Part shown: piece after piece, positions 8,842 through 17,113 of the stretch
Numbering within the stretch: the first letter of the stretch is position 1
How the letters are laid out: every line of letters begins with the position of its first letter
Source of the DNA: a virus
Length of the DNA stretch: 44,925 nucleotides
IMG/VR virus record: IMGVR_UViG_3300005732_000026
Location: 1 to 44,925 of that record
Strand: one strand, 5' to 3'
The notes under the pieces: generated by a model
What the model was told of the DNA's origin: nothing
Seen by the model: the letters and a program-made list of their open reading frames with translations, nothing else
The model's database searches: none
Made by a program: the position numbers and the translations under genes

Positions 8842-9840
8842 CTAGACTACGCGGGCTTCGTCGCCTGCGAGAGCATCGCAGCGGCGAACCGGAATGTTGT
8901 CGAACTCGACGACCTTGCGACCGGCGACCTCACCCATGGAAAGCGTCGAGGACGCTACCTTGGATACGATCTGGCGCCGCAAGAACGAACGGATGGTGCG
9001 CGGTACATAGAAAACCGGGCGGACCATGTTGAAGTTTGGGATAAGCTCGCACGCCTGGGTCATCAGGTCGATGATGTCAGCGCCGGAAGCTGCGTTTTTC
9101 GTGAGCGCGGACTTGTCCACGTTCGCGATACGGACGGCGTAGCGCCAATCCTTCAGGCACAGGCCAGCCGACCACTTGAAGTGCTCACGGTAGGCTTCCA
9201 TCCGGCCGTTCGAACCGTCAGCGTTTTCAATCGTGACCTGGCCCTTGTCGGAGCGCTGCAAGCCAGCTTCCATGCCTTTCGGATGGAACATGAAGCAGGT
9301 TTCCGGAGACCAGCCGACCAGCCAGATCGAAGCGTTGTCGGAGCCTGCGCCGGCAGCGTCGATGATGTTGTCGGCATTTTCCGCGCTCATGGAATTGTAA
9401 CGCGGAGCAAGGCCGGTGAACCGCTCGGGATAAACGTCTTCGTCGCCGTAGAAGAGCGTATCGACCATCGTCTGCGACATGCCTTCGATGTGCGCACGCG
9501 CCTCGGAAAGCCGGAAAGCGTCCTTGTTATTGGCAAGGTCGGCGAGATCGACATCGACTTCCGCGTAGGCTTCCAGGTTACCAGCAGTGTCGGTGACCTG
9601 CGTGCGAGTCGACTTGGTCGGCTGAACGCCACCATACAGCTTGCGCCAGGTCGGTTCGGGAAGGCCGGTGCGGATCACAGAGCGGTTGCCCGTGACCAGG
9701 TTGCCCTCGGTGTACGTGATGTCATCGAGGATTTCGTTCGTTTCGTTCAGGAGCTCGACGACCGGAGCCACGGACCCATCAGGATCCAGCGACTTCATGT
9801 AATCGGCGAGCGTCGGGTTGCTTGCAGTGAGCGTAGCCAT
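8842..9840 (-). CDS. Major capsid protein, epsilon15 gp7 / BPP-1-like, 332 aa
   Basis: A 332-aa protein in the capsid position, between the scaffold and cement genes. The N terminus carries VAPVVELLNETNEILDDI followed by an RTGLPEPTWRKLY segment, characteristic of gp7-type HK97-fold capsid proteins. No prohead protease gene or cleaved delta domain is seen, in keeping with the separate scaffold gene upstream. The ribosome binding site is AAAGGGCG ahead of ATG 9840. It is the main shell subunit. Confidence 0.88.
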   Translation of the reverse strand: MATLTASNPTLADYMKSLDPDGSVAPVVELLNETNEILDDITYTEGNLVTGNRSVIRTGLPEPTWRKLYGGVQPTKSTRTQVTDTAGNLEAYAEVDVDLADLANNKDAFRLSEARAHIEGMSQTMVDTLFYGDEDVYPERFTGLAPRYNSMSAENADNIIDAAGAGSDNASIWLVGWSPETCFMFHPKGMEAGLQRSDKGQVTIENADGSNGRMEAYREHFKWSAGLCLKDWRYAVRIANVDKSALTKNAASGADIIDLMTQACELIPNFNMVRPVFYVPRTIRSFLRRQIVSKVASSTLSMGEVAGRKVVEFDNIPVRRCDALAGDEARVV

Positions 9841-9856
9841 TTACGCGCCCTTTTCG

Positions 9857-10585
9857 CTATTGGTTGCCATACATGCGTTCATGGAGGGGACGGTCTGCGC
9901 CCCCCGACGCACCGGGAACGCGGCGAGTTTCGTCACCACCGTTCAGCTTGGAGACCAGCTTTTCGATGGCCTCAAATGAAGCCGCCGAGCCGATCCCATC
10001 CAGCGCCGCAAGCGCCGTCTTCTCGTTGCCGAGAATTTCTGTGAAGGCGGCCCGCAAACCGCCCATCCGTTCATTCGCCTTGGCTTCGCCGCCCAGCTTC
10101 GCGATTTCCGCGTTCCGCGCTTCAGCGTGAGCCTCAAGGTTGGAGTTCTGCATCTGGGCCACGTCTCGTGCGTATGCCGGCAGAATCTCCGAAACGACGG
10201 ATTGCGGCACCTTGGCGGCATGAAGCGCGCTCAGGACCGATTTCAGCTGTTCGTTTTCGGGATCAATGGTGAAGGCAGCGCCGTCAGGCCCTTTAATGTC
10301 ATCGGGCAGCGCCAGGTCATATCCGTCAGGCGCTTCTGGCAGGCCATCAACGGCAGCGTCTGCCGCGGAAACCCGCTCAATCAGCTTTGCGATGTCGGCC
10401 GACCCGTCTTCACTGCGGTACGCTTCAGGCACTTCCGGCGCGTCGGCCGCATCCGGGGCCGATCCTTCCGGCGCTTCGCTGGCGCCGGCATCCACATCAG
10501 CGGTCGAGCTCGCAGATTCGGATGAGCCGGTCGAACCATCCTGGGCCGGCTCGCCTTCCGTCGGTGTCTCTGTTTCGGTCGTCAT
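9857..10585 (-). CDS. Capsid scaffolding protein, 242 aa
   Basis: This is a very acidic, low-complexity protein. The first 60 residues are Glu, Ala, Ser, Pro and Asp. A helical middle follows (ENEQLKSVLSALHAAKVPQS; ILPAYARDVAQMQNSNLEAH), then a basic Arg-containing C terminus that could touch the capsid lattice. This composition and the position directly before the major capsid gene are typical of podovirus scaffolds. It is expected to be lost from the mature particle. Its 5' end overlaps the preceding gene by 89 bp. Confidence 0.8.
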   Translation of the reverse strand: MTTETETPTEGEPAQDGSTGSSESASSTADVDAGASEAPEGSAPDAADAPEVPEAYRSEDGSADIAKLIERVSAADAAVDGLPEAPDGYDLALPDDIKGPDGAAFTIDPENEQLKSVLSALHAAKVPQSVVSEILPAYARDVAQMQNSNLEAHAEARNAEIAKLGGEAKANERMGGLRAAFTEILGNEKTALAALDGIGSAASFEAIEKLVSKLNGGDETRRVPGASGGADRPLHERMYGNQ

Positions 10586-10829
10586 TCAAATCGCCCTGTA
10601 ACAATCGCAAAATTCTGCGTGCAAGCCTTTTCGTCCCGACGTATTCCCTCAACGCACCGTCCGACACACCGGGCTCCGGCGTGTTCAAAACGTAGGCATT
10701 CATCAGAAACCGGGTCAGGAGCTTGCCGTCGTCAGATCGGCCGATACGCGCGATCGCGTCTTGAACTTCGGTCGGAAATTCCTGCGGCGTCGTCGGGCGC
10801 TGCGACCACTTCACATCTTCGAACTTCAT
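10497..10829 (-). CDS. Unknown 110-aa protein between portal and scaffold
   Basis: The start ATG 10829 overlaps the portal stop (ATGA). The conserved-looking core is FPTEVQDAIARIGRSDDG followed by LLTRFLMNAYVLN, with a basic C terminus. Similar small proteins follow the portal in related phages, but no function is known to me. The last 29 codons overlap the start of the scaffold gene in another frame, so either the C-terminal tail is unimportant or the scaffold start lies a little downstream. Confidence 0.65.
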   Translation of the reverse strand: MKFEDVKWSQRPTTPQEFPTEVQDAIARIGRSDDGKLLTRFLMNAYVLNTPEPGVSDGALREYVGTKRLARRILRLLQGDLNDDRNRDTDGRRAGPGWFDRLIRICELDR

Positions 10830-12352
10830 GTAGCGGTCGCCCTGTTTTGCGCGATCGTCGCCATTTTCTGCTCCCACTTCTCATCACTCAAAATGGAAAC
10901 CAGGTCGGCACCCATTTTCTGCTTGACCTCGTTCATCGTGGTCGGCTCATCGACCCGCAAGAGCGCGTTCGGCATGACTGTGCCCATTCCCTGCAAGAAT
11001 TGAATAGCGCGATTCGCCTCTTCCAGGTCGGCAGCGCGCGACATCGGCGACACGGGCTCGATGTTGACGATCTCGCCCTCGATCTTGAGAGGATCCAGGT
11101 CGCCGCGCTTTTGCATGATCCATTCGAAGCGGCGGATCACGGGCAAAACGAACTCTTGGTGCAGCCGGGCCCGAGGGAAAGACATGCGCCGAGCGGCGGC
11201 CGCTTCCTCGGAAGACCACTGCAGGGCCGTGGGTGGCGTGTCGCCGCGCTGATACGGCTTGTCTTGGAACATCGCCCGGCGGATCATCATCCGCAGGTCT
11301 TCCTGCTGGAACCAGACCTCTCGGCCGGTCTGATCGGAAACCAGGGGTTGGACCTTGAAGTTCTCCGACGCCGGCAACCAGGTGCCGTCATCGATTCCGC
11401 CCTCGGGGTTCAGCAACCCATCGTCAAAGAAAACGTATGGCGGGTTCAGATCCCGGCCGTGCTTCTTCAGGAACAGGTAGTTCAGCTCATTGAGCGTTCG
11501 GGCCGGGGCAAGCGCCTTGATAGCCGGGCCCACGCCGTAGGCGGTTGGTGATGAGACAGCCACGCGACCGACGATCAGCGGGCAGGAACCGGCTCCGACA
11601 TACTCGCGACGCCGCAGAACCTTGCCTTTGGCGATCACATGCCACAGCCACGTCTCTTCGGACTTCGACCAATCGCGGAAGCCGCCGGTCAAGACGGTCG
11701 CGGTATCTTTGGACTGAGCCCGCATCTTCGGGTTTGCACCGAACTCCGACCAATCGATGTCCGGCCAGATCGTGTCGAGATGGGAAACCCTGACCAGGCG
11801 CTCACGGTACCGGTCGTCAACGCCGCCGTATGGGCCCGGGCGTATCAGCAGCTCATTGATCGGGACATGTTCGACAGACACGGGCTGGCCGGGCGCCGAA
11901 TAGCCAATCTCCAAAGCGGACGGCGCAATCGCCAGATCGATCCAAAGCTCCTGTGAAGCCTCTTCAAATGAGGATCGGCGGATTTCGTCGTACAGCATCT
12001 TCATCCGCTGCGAGACGTATTTCTCCACCGCTCGGGCCTGCGCCGGCCCCTGCACTGAGGCAGTCGGGACGTGCTTCGTCCAGGGCTTATAGGACGGGGT
12101 GAACTCATCCAGCATGTCCGACGCGAAGTCATCGACCACATCTTGCAGCGTCGTATCAAACAGATCGTTCTGTTCGTCCGTCGCTCGGGGCGTCTTCAGC
12201 CCACCCTTTTCGACACGCCGGCGGTGCGGTCGGGCCAGCTCAAGGAAATCGTTATACGCCGGCGCAAAATGCCAGCGATCAGAGCGAGCCTGTTCGATCC
12301 GAGCTATGATGTCCTTGGATTCTTTTTCGGGAATTGCATAGCGAACAGCCAT
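10826..12352 (-). CDS. Portal protein, head-to-tail connector family, 508 aa
   Basis: A 508-aa protein with the signature N terminus of podovirus head-tail connectors: FAPAYNDFLELARPHRRR, then DTTLQDVVDDFASDMLDEFTP. Later segments include AYGVGPAIKALAPARTLNEL and the inner helix region FEWIMQKRGDLDPLK. It forms the dodecameric ring through which DNA is packaged and ejected. The length is normal for the family. The start overlaps the upstream stop (TGATG) and the gene follows the terminase genes in canonical order. Confidence 0.92.
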   Translation of the reverse strand: MAVRYAIPEKESKDIIARIEQARSDRWHFAPAYNDFLELARPHRRRVEKGGLKTPRATDEQNDLFDTTLQDVVDDFASDMLDEFTPSYKPWTKHVPTASVQGPAQARAVEKYVSQRMKMLYDEIRRSSFEEASQELWIDLAIAPSALEIGYSAPGQPVSVEHVPINELLIRPGPYGGVDDRYRERLVRVSHLDTIWPDIDWSEFGANPKMRAQSKDTATVLTGGFRDWSKSEETWLWHVIAKGKVLRRREYVGAGSCPLIVGRVAVSSPTAYGVGPAIKALAPARTLNELNYLFLKKHGRDLNPPYVFFDDGLLNPEGGIDDGTWLPASENFKVQPLVSDQTGREVWFQQEDLRMMIRRAMFQDKPYQRGDTPPTALQWSSEEAAAARRMSFPRARLHQEFVLPVIRRFEWIMQKRGDLDPLKIEGEIVNIEPVSPMSRAADLEEANRAIQFLQGMGTVMPNALLRVDEPTTMNEVKQKMGADLVSILSDEKWEQKMATIAQNRATAT

Positions 12353-12657
12353 CAGTAAAGCTGAACCCCGCCGCCAAGACCGCCGCCGATCCCACCGCGG
12401 CCACCGCCGCCACCGCGGACGCTTGGCCCGCCACCGGGTCGGCCGATTGGTGACTCAGGTGAGCCGGTACCGAAGTTCCCCAAGCCCATACCGGACATTG
12501 CGAGGCGGCTTCCGAAGCGCCGAAACAGCTCATCCGTTTGGCGTGACGCGCCCTCTTGGGTTTCGCCAAGCTGGCGCTCTCTCGCCAACTGCTCGGCTTG
12601 CTCACGCCGTGCTTTGGTTTCCGGATCCTCCTGAGGAGGTTTCGCTTTCGTGACCAT
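12352..12657 (-). CDS. Small Gly-rich protein between terminase and portal, 101 aa
   Basis: The chosen start is ATG 12657 with GAGGAAC seven bases ahead; it overlaps the preceding gene by 56 bp. The N-terminal half is a charged helix (PETKARREQAEQLARERQLG), then FRRFGSRLAMSG, and the C-terminal third is almost pure glycine with Pro, Ser and Arg. Short proteins of this kind lie just before the portal in many short-tailed phages and are presumed minor head proteins. The function is unknown. Confidence 0.65.
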   Translation of the reverse strand: MVTKAKPPQEDPETKARREQAEQLARERQLGETQEGASRQTDELFRRFGSRLAMSGMGLGNFGTGSPESPIGRPGGGPSVRGGGGGRGGIGGGLGGGVQLY

Positions 12658-13075
12658 AAAGTTCCTCGAAGGCCGGTTGTGCTCCACTGCGCAGAAGATC
12701 GCGATAGAGAGCCATCGGCCTCAACGCACCTGACCGAGAACCAATCAGATGCTTGATCGCGGTGACGCACCAAAGGCCGACCCGCGAGCGCAGATCGCCG
12801 CTTTGCGTCTCCACTTTTAGAACCGCGGTGAAGCGCCCGGAGTTGGCGTCAAACCAGCGATCGAGCCATCGACCATCGACCACCGAAATCCTGGAATGCG
12901 TGTCGGCCACGTCGTAGATCACCCAGGTATCCGTCGTCACCGAGTATCCGAATGCGCAGACATGGCGCCAATCCGGCTCCGTCAGCCAGTCCCACAGGTT
13001 ATTGCGCTCGCCACGCATGAACGCGACATTCCAAACCGCGATCGAGGGAAATTTCGGATAGGTGTAATCGACCAT
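12602..13075 (-). CDS. Unknown conserved protein downstream of large terminase, 157 aa
   Basis: The start ATG 13075 overlaps the terminase stop (ATGA). It is rich in aromatic residues (WNVAFMRGERNNLWDWL; WIYDV-type segments) with WCVTAIKHLIGSRS near the C terminus followed by LYRDLLRSG. The single conserved-looking Cys in WCVTAIKHLIG resembles a motif of papain-like or NlpC-type folds found after terminase genes in some phages. No catalytic His/Asp could be assigned, so enzyme function is not claimed. Translational coupling to the terminase suggests a packaging or head-assembly role. Confidence 0.6.
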   Translation of the reverse strand: MVDYTYPKFPSIAVWNVAFMRGERNNLWDWLTEPDWRHVCAFGYSVTTDTWVIYDVADTHSRISVVDGRWLDRWFDANSGRFTAVLKVETQSGDLRSRVGLWCVTAIKHLIGSRSGALRPMALYRDLLRSGAQPAFEELYGHESETSSGGSGNQSTA

Positions 13076-14628
13076 CAGTGCAATCTCGCAGAGGTTCGGG
13101 ACCAACGTTTGCCGGACGAAAAGGCGGAGGCATTTTTCGGTATCGTCTGGATCGGCGCCCGGCGCGAGCCTTCCGGCCGGGCCAGAATTTCTTTCGCCTC
13201 GCCGGCGCCCCAAAGGAAATACTCGAAGCTCTCGCCGCAGTTTGCATAGAGCGACTTCTTGTCCAGCCCGCCATCGGGTTTCATCTTCATTCCGCCATCC
13301 AGGGCGGAAATCAAATGCCGACAGTTCTGCCCATCGACCATCAGCTTCGGAGATCCACGGACCAGTTGGCGCATGACTTCGCGGCCGGTGGACATCCGCA
13401 GGCTCGGTTGGTCTTTCTGCGCCGGGACGTCATAGGGCAGGCCCTCAGCGGCAAAAATATCTCGGGTGGTCTTCTTCGTGTTCAGCCCGCCCCAGCCGCC
13501 AGCTGGGTCGCCTGTCACGCTTATGCCCACGTCACGGTGAAACGGGAACCGTTCGGCCAGAATCTGCTTGATCCGCCGCGCCAGGTCGAGCGTTTCCGTG
13601 TTCGGCATTTCCTCGGAATTGTAGACGTACAGCCGGCCATCAACGGACTGGCCGATCGTGAAGCCCGGCGATCCGCCCGGGTCAATCCCGATCTGCACAA
13701 CGGCGCCCTCGTATGGCGTCAAGGCGGCTTCCGAGACGTGGGCATCGCGGGAGAAGTCCGGATACCGCGGAATGCCGCTCCGGTCGGCCGTGGCGATGTT
13801 TCGATAGTCCCGATCGATCTGGTCGCGAGCCTTGCCGCCCAGGTTCGAGTACGGGTTGTCGCCCATGTTTTGCAGATTTTCGGCCCGCGGATTGAGCTCA
13901 TATCCGGTCAGGTTGCCGCCCGAGTCTTTCTTCTCGAACACAGCCGGCGGCTGCATGAAGAACTTCCAGTTGACCGGCTTCTTGTACGCCATCGCCTGGT
14001 CCGGCGGCATGTCCGAGGGAATCGGCGTGTCGCCACGCATGTACAGCAACCAGTGATCACGGGTGAACGGCGCGTTGTTATCCAGAACTGCCCATTTGCG
14101 GCGATCATATTCCGGACAATCAGCCCTTTTCGGAAAGCGGCCAGTACGATCGATGATTTCCGTGATCAGACGCAGCGACGAAAATTGGCACTCGTTCACC
14201 CAGGCCCCGGTGAACTGCGTCGATTTCAGCCGCTTCACCGACTTCTCCGACGCATCAGCAAAAGACATCATCCAAATGTCCGCCTCGACATCCAGAAACC
14301 GCATCGTCTGCTTGTAGGGCTCAGTCTCCGACATCTGCCCATAAAGCTCTTGGTCAAACCAATCCACCCAGTCTTTACGAACCGTCGTCTCAAGCTCGGC
14401 ATACGTCGGCCGCACAATCAGCCACCGCGAACGCCGGATCCCGTCCAGGCACCGCGGCATCTCGCAGATCGCTTTGTACAGCGCCCCGATACACCCAACC
14501 GTCTTGCCCGACTCCACCGGACCCTCGACCAGGCGAACGTCCGTCTTGTCCAGCAGCATCTCACGCAATGTTGGAGAACCATGAGGAAACCGATCGTCCC
14601 CGCGAAAATGAATCCGAGGCGCGCTCAC
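13075..14628 (-). CDS. terL: Terminase large subunit, 517 aa
   Basis: The ATPase Walker A is GPVESGKT at residues 36-43. Adenine-binding and coupling regions follow (WLIVRPTYAELETTVRKDW; GAWVNECQFS). The C-terminal RuvC-like nuclease begins at VQIGIDPGGSPG, whose Asp is a metal ligand. It is the motor that packages DNA and cuts the concatemer. The start is GTG 14628, overlapping the previous stop (GTGA); there is no ATG upstream in frame. The C terminus is basic and ends as an ordinary frame, so no frameshift is needed. Confidence 0.93.
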   Translation of the reverse strand: MSAPRIHFRGDDRFPHGSPTLREMLLDKTDVRLVEGPVESGKTVGCIGALYKAICEMPRCLDGIRRSRWLIVRPTYAELETTVRKDWVDWFDQELYGQMSETEPYKQTMRFLDVEADIWMMSFADASEKSVKRLKSTQFTGAWVNECQFSSLRLITEIIDRTGRFPKRADCPEYDRRKWAVLDNNAPFTRDHWLLYMRGDTPIPSDMPPDQAMAYKKPVNWKFFMQPPAVFEKKDSGGNLTGYELNPRAENLQNMGDNPYSNLGGKARDQIDRDYRNIATADRSGIPRYPDFSRDAHVSEAALTPYEGAVVQIGIDPGGSPGFTIGQSVDGRLYVYNSEEMPNTETLDLARRIKQILAERFPFHRDVGISVTGDPAGGWGGLNTKKTTRDIFAAEGLPYDVPAQKDQPSLRMSTGREVMRQLVRGSPKLMVDGQNCRHLISALDGGMKMKPDGGLDKKSLYANCGESFEYFLWGAGEAKEILARPEGSRRAPIQTIPKNASAFSSGKRWSRTSARLH

Positions 14629-15323
14629 ACAATCACCGTGTTCTCAGGAGGAATTACATCAACAACCAAACGCCGCCGCGCCGCTTTAAAATACGTCTTC
14701 ACATCCGACGCATTGAACGTGCCACCCTCAACCGCATTCAACCCACCAGACGAATTCGTCGCCGGCGCCAAGGTCAATCGGGCCCGAACCAATCCGTCAA
14801 CCGGCCAGGAACCAGAAATCGGATCCGGAACCTCAACCGAGTACGAATCCGAAAAAAGCTCGTTCACTTCACCAGACCAATTGCCCGACACATACCCAGC
14901 ATTCGCCGAACACGAAAACGGAAACACATCCGACACCAACGCCTGAATCAACGACGCCCCGTCATAAAGCGCCAGCGTCTGCGTAAACGAAAAGTGCTCA
15001 AACATGTCCTTGATGCCCTGCAACACATACATCGCCGTAACATCAACCACACAACCCGCAATAATCGAAAAATCACCCGTCTCAAGCACCAACGTCTCGT
15101 AATCCGTCGCAACCTTCCCAGGCGTCGCAACCGACGTCTTCACAAAATCCGTCGAACCAGAAAATCCCCGAGCCCAACTACCCTGGAAATCAGAAACCGC
15201 ATCAGACCGATCAACCTGACTCTTGAAAGCCAAGTCCTTCGCATACCGAGGCGCAGACGCAGAACGAACCCCAAACGTCTCAGGCATCCCTTTCGGCGGC
15301 AATTTCGGACGACGCAACGGCAT
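14625..15323 (-). CDS. Unknown 232-aa protein wedged between small and large terminase
   Basis: The start is uncertain: ATG 15323 is chosen (MPLRRPKLPPKG), but GTG/TTG codons up to 15344 and an ATG at residue 13 are possible. The N terminus is basic and Pro-rich. The remainder is hydrophobic/beta-rich (TDYETLVLETGDFSIIAGCV; VTAMYVLQGIKDMFEHFSFT) and ends DVIPPENTVIV. Codon choice differs clearly from its neighbours, with far more T-ending and G/T-rich codons. The stop overlaps the terminase start (GTGA), so it belongs to the packaging operon. No family was recognised. Confidence 0.65.
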   Translation of the reverse strand: MPLRRPKLPPKGMPETFGVRSASAPRYAKDLAFKSQVDRSDAVSDFQGSWARGFSGSTDFVKTSVATPGKVATDYETLVLETGDFSIIAGCVVDVTAMYVLQGIKDMFEHFSFTQTLALYDGASLIQALVSDVFPFSCSANAGYVSGNWSGEVNELFSDSYSVEVPDPISGSWPVDGLVRARLTLAPATNSSGGLNAVEGGTFNASDVKTYFKAARRRLVVDVIPPENTVIV

Positions 15324-15875
15324 CACCAATATCAGCCACACCAATCACCCTACACAGAACGCACCAACTCAAAGGGGCACAAAAAAATTGGGGGGAGACA
15401 TGAAACAGCACAAGCACAAAGGGTCCAAAAAAAATCAGGTGAGGGATACATATCGACTAGGAAGCCGGCGCCATTTTTGCCCCCGCCCCTGCCCTGTAGG
15501 AATAGACCCCCCCCCACCCCGTTCGAGGCTGTGACCATGGGGCCAATGTGCACAGACCGGGTGGATTGGCCTGCTATTGCTGGAGAATTCGAACCAGTGC
15601 GGCAGCCTAGCAAGCTGCAGATGTGCCATTCAGGACATAATGGGCCAGAATCGGGGCCTATTGTTTCCACGCGCGCCAAAGCTGACTGACGAGGCGAAAA
15701 CACATCCCCCATTCCCTTATTCGGTCCTGTTGCGGTTCATTCTTTGGCGTTGTTGTTTTTGTGGATTTCTGGATTGTTTCTCGTATAGCTATATGCCTGC
15801 CCCATCATAGTTAGGTTGGTAGAGCGAGGTATATCCACCTCTCCCCCCTATAGTCCCCCCTCTCCTCCGTTGGGG
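15324..15875. other. 550-bp region without a confident gene; homopolymer tracts and strand-composition switch
   Basis: This gap lies between the small terminase and the 232-aa gene. It holds runs of A (two runs of 7-8), G (6) and C (9), and a plus-strand composition that changes from A/C-rich on its left to T/G-rich on its right. A short plus-strand frame with a good ribosome binding site starts at 15400. Another plus frame at 15537-15689 contains RVDWPAIAGEF, similar to the N terminus of the HNH protein at 17.1 kb. A minus-strand GGTTCGAATTC looked like a tRNA T-loop but does not fold. Packaging or replication sites are possible here; none can be defined by eye. Confidence 0.5.
15400..15534 (+). 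CDS. Possible small basic peptide, 44 aa
   Basis: ATG 15400 follows GGGGGGAGAC, a strong ribosome binding site. The peptide begins MKQHKHKGSKKNQVRDTYR and contains two Cys (FCPRPCPV) before a Pro run. It is the only plus-strand frame in this gap with a good start signal. The frame runs over an A8 and a C9 tract, so a single length error would destroy it. It is opposite in direction to both neighbours. Confidence 0.28.
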   Translation: MKQHKHKGSKKNQVRDTYRLGSRRHFCPRPCPVGIDPPPPRSRL

Positions 15876-16394
15876 TTATGGGGTTGGGTTTAGGGGTTTC
15901 TGGCAGCTTGGGCATTGGGTGATGTTCAGGTCGAGCAGTACGAGCTTGGAGGCGTCGCCGCGGTCTGTTCCTGATTGCCTTAGGGCTTGGCCGCGCATTT
16001 CTCTTGCGACGTTGACGGGAAAGCGGGTGTTATTCGTCTCGAGCGCCTTGCGTTGTTGGGTCTGCCAATATGCCTGCATTGCGGCGTGCGCTTGGCGTGC
16101 GGCGCTTGCCAGGGGTTCATGCTGGCGGACCCATTCGTCCCACTGATCCGCGCTTAAACCGAGCGCTGCTATCCATTCGGATTCTCCCATGCCTTCGTTC
16201 CCCATCAAGACGACGCGCTTGCAGATTGCCGGGGTGTATTTGGTGACGTGATTGGCGGCCTGGTCTGGCGCGTCCGGGTCATCGATCCCGTGCAACGCCA
16301 GCAACTTTCTCAGCCGGATCACTTCCGCCTCTGCAGTGTCTGCCCTTTCGGCCAGCTCATCATATTTCTTTGCCTTTGCCGGGCTTCCAGCCAT
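15876..16394 (-). CDS. terS: Probable terminase small subunit, 172 aa
   Basis: The start ATG 16394 has GGAGCG upstream; a longer frame to 16529 is a shadow of the HTH gene. The N-terminal coiled coil is KAKKYDELAERADTAEAEVI, then a helix-turn-helix-like part (GMGESEWIAALGLSADQWDE), a second helical region (RQAHAAMQAYWQTQQRKALE) and a C-terminal CPSCQ knuckle. A DNA-binding domain plus oligomerising helices is the small terminase build, and it lies just before the packaging genes. It would recognise the packaging site. The unknown 232-aa gene and a 550-bp gap separate it from terL, which is unusual. Confidence 0.68.
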   Translation of the reverse strand: MAGSPAKAKKYDELAERADTAEAEVIRLRKLLALHGIDDPDAPDQAANHVTKYTPAICKRVVLMGNEGMGESEWIAALGLSADQWDEWVRQHEPLASAARQAHAAMQAYWQTQQRKALETNNTRFPVNVAREMRGQALRQSGTDRGDASKLVLLDLNITQCPSCQKPLNPTP

Positions 16395-16396
16395 GT

Positions 16397-16648
16397 CTAA
16401 CGCTCCTGTTTCCAGCCTGCTTGCTCGACTGCTTGGCGCAGCCGGTCCGCGTCCTGTTTTTCCAGCATCAATCGAGCAGCGACGGCCACAACGGGTGAGG
16501 GATTGCGCCCCGTGGCTGCACGGGAGCACATTTTGGAGATATGCGACGGCAGGACATTGAGCCCGGATAAATCGGAGACCCGAGCAGCGAATGCGCCCTG
16601 GCTAATGTCCAACCGCTCTAATGTGTCCCGCAGCTCTTCACGGGTCAT
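16397..16648 (-). CDS. Small HTH DNA-binding protein, 83 aa
   Basis: The start ATG 16648 overlaps the HNH stop (ATGA). The region LRDTLERLDISQGAFAARV followed by SDLSGLNVLPSHISKMCSRA has the spacing of an XRE-type helix-turn-helix (helix 2 GAFAARV, recognition helix LPSHISKM). Lying between the HNH gene and the small terminase, it may regulate the packaging operon. A hyphenated palindrome at 17114-17127 upstream of the operon is a candidate target. It could be part of packaging recognition instead. Confidence 0.65.
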   Translation of the reverse strand: MTREELRDTLERLDISQGAFAARVSDLSGLNVLPSHISKMCSRAATGRNPSPVVAVAARLMLEKQDADRLRQAVEQAGWKQER

Positions 16649-17097
16649 CTTGCATACCATCGCTCGACCGCTCGATTGACAATCTCCCGCCTGTACTGAC
16701 GCGCATCATCAATAGTGTCAAACTCCCCCAAAATGACGCCGATCGGCTGCGGGCCCAATTGCGCTAGGTACTTGCCCTCGAACGTCTGACGCCAAAACAG
16801 CCGATTGACCATGTTCTCACGGTTGGAGCACGCACGAAGATTGGTTGGCCGGTTGTCCTGGCGGTCGCCGTTCCAGTGATCAATCACGCCGAACTGCTCG
16901 CGCCGGTGCCAAAGCGCATACACAACGCGATGCGCCCGCAATATTCCCGCATCCGTCTTGATGGTCCGATACCCGTCAGGCGTCACCCGGTCATCCAATC
17001 GGCGCCCTGTTGTTCTGCAGTACAGATGCCCCGTGGTAGCATCGACGCTGACATACTTAGCGATTGCTGGCCAATCAATGTGGTTTGGCGTTCTCAT
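16645..17097 (-). CDS. HNH endonuclease, 150 aa
   Basis: The start ATG 17097 has AAGGGG ahead of it. The protein has the usual two parts of HNH phage proteins: an N-terminal DWPAIAKYVSVDATTGHLY and an HNH core with RAHRVVYALWH, VIDHWNGDRQDNRPTNLR and ACSNRENMVN. The His of AHRVV, His/Asn in VIDHWNGD and Asn of DNRPTNLR are the likely active residues. A C-terminal AP2-like arm follows (FDTIDDARQYRR). HNH enzymes beside terminase genes often assist DNA cutting at packaging; a homing endonuclease is the alternative. It is the first gene of the leftward late block. Confidence 0.88.
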   Translation of the reverse strand: MRTPNHIDWPAIAKYVSVDATTGHLYCRTTGRRLDDRVTPDGYRTIKTDAGILRAHRVVYALWHRREQFGVIDHWNGDRQDNRPTNLRACSNRENMVNRLFWRQTFEGKYLAQLGPQPIGVILGEFDTIDDARQYRREIVNRAVERWYAR

Positions 17098-17113
17098 CAC
17101 GCACCCCTTAATG

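Noticed and set aside
8830-10044. Plus-strand open frame (404 aa) opposite the capsid gene
   Set aside because: Shadow of the major capsid and scaffold genes, whose protein patterns are clear.
13075-13200. Suspected frameshift at the end of the large terminase
   Set aside because: The C-terminal codons read normally to a TGA that overlaps the next gene's ATG, so no shift is needed.
13078-14946. Long plus-strand open frame (622 aa) opposite the terminase
   Set aside because: It mirrors the large terminase gene and has no recognisable domain; GC-rich codons remove stops from the opposite strand.
15590-15600. Minus-strand GGTTCGAATTC resembling a tRNA T-loop
   Set aside because: The flanking 5-base stems do not pair and no acceptor or anticodon stem can be folded around it.
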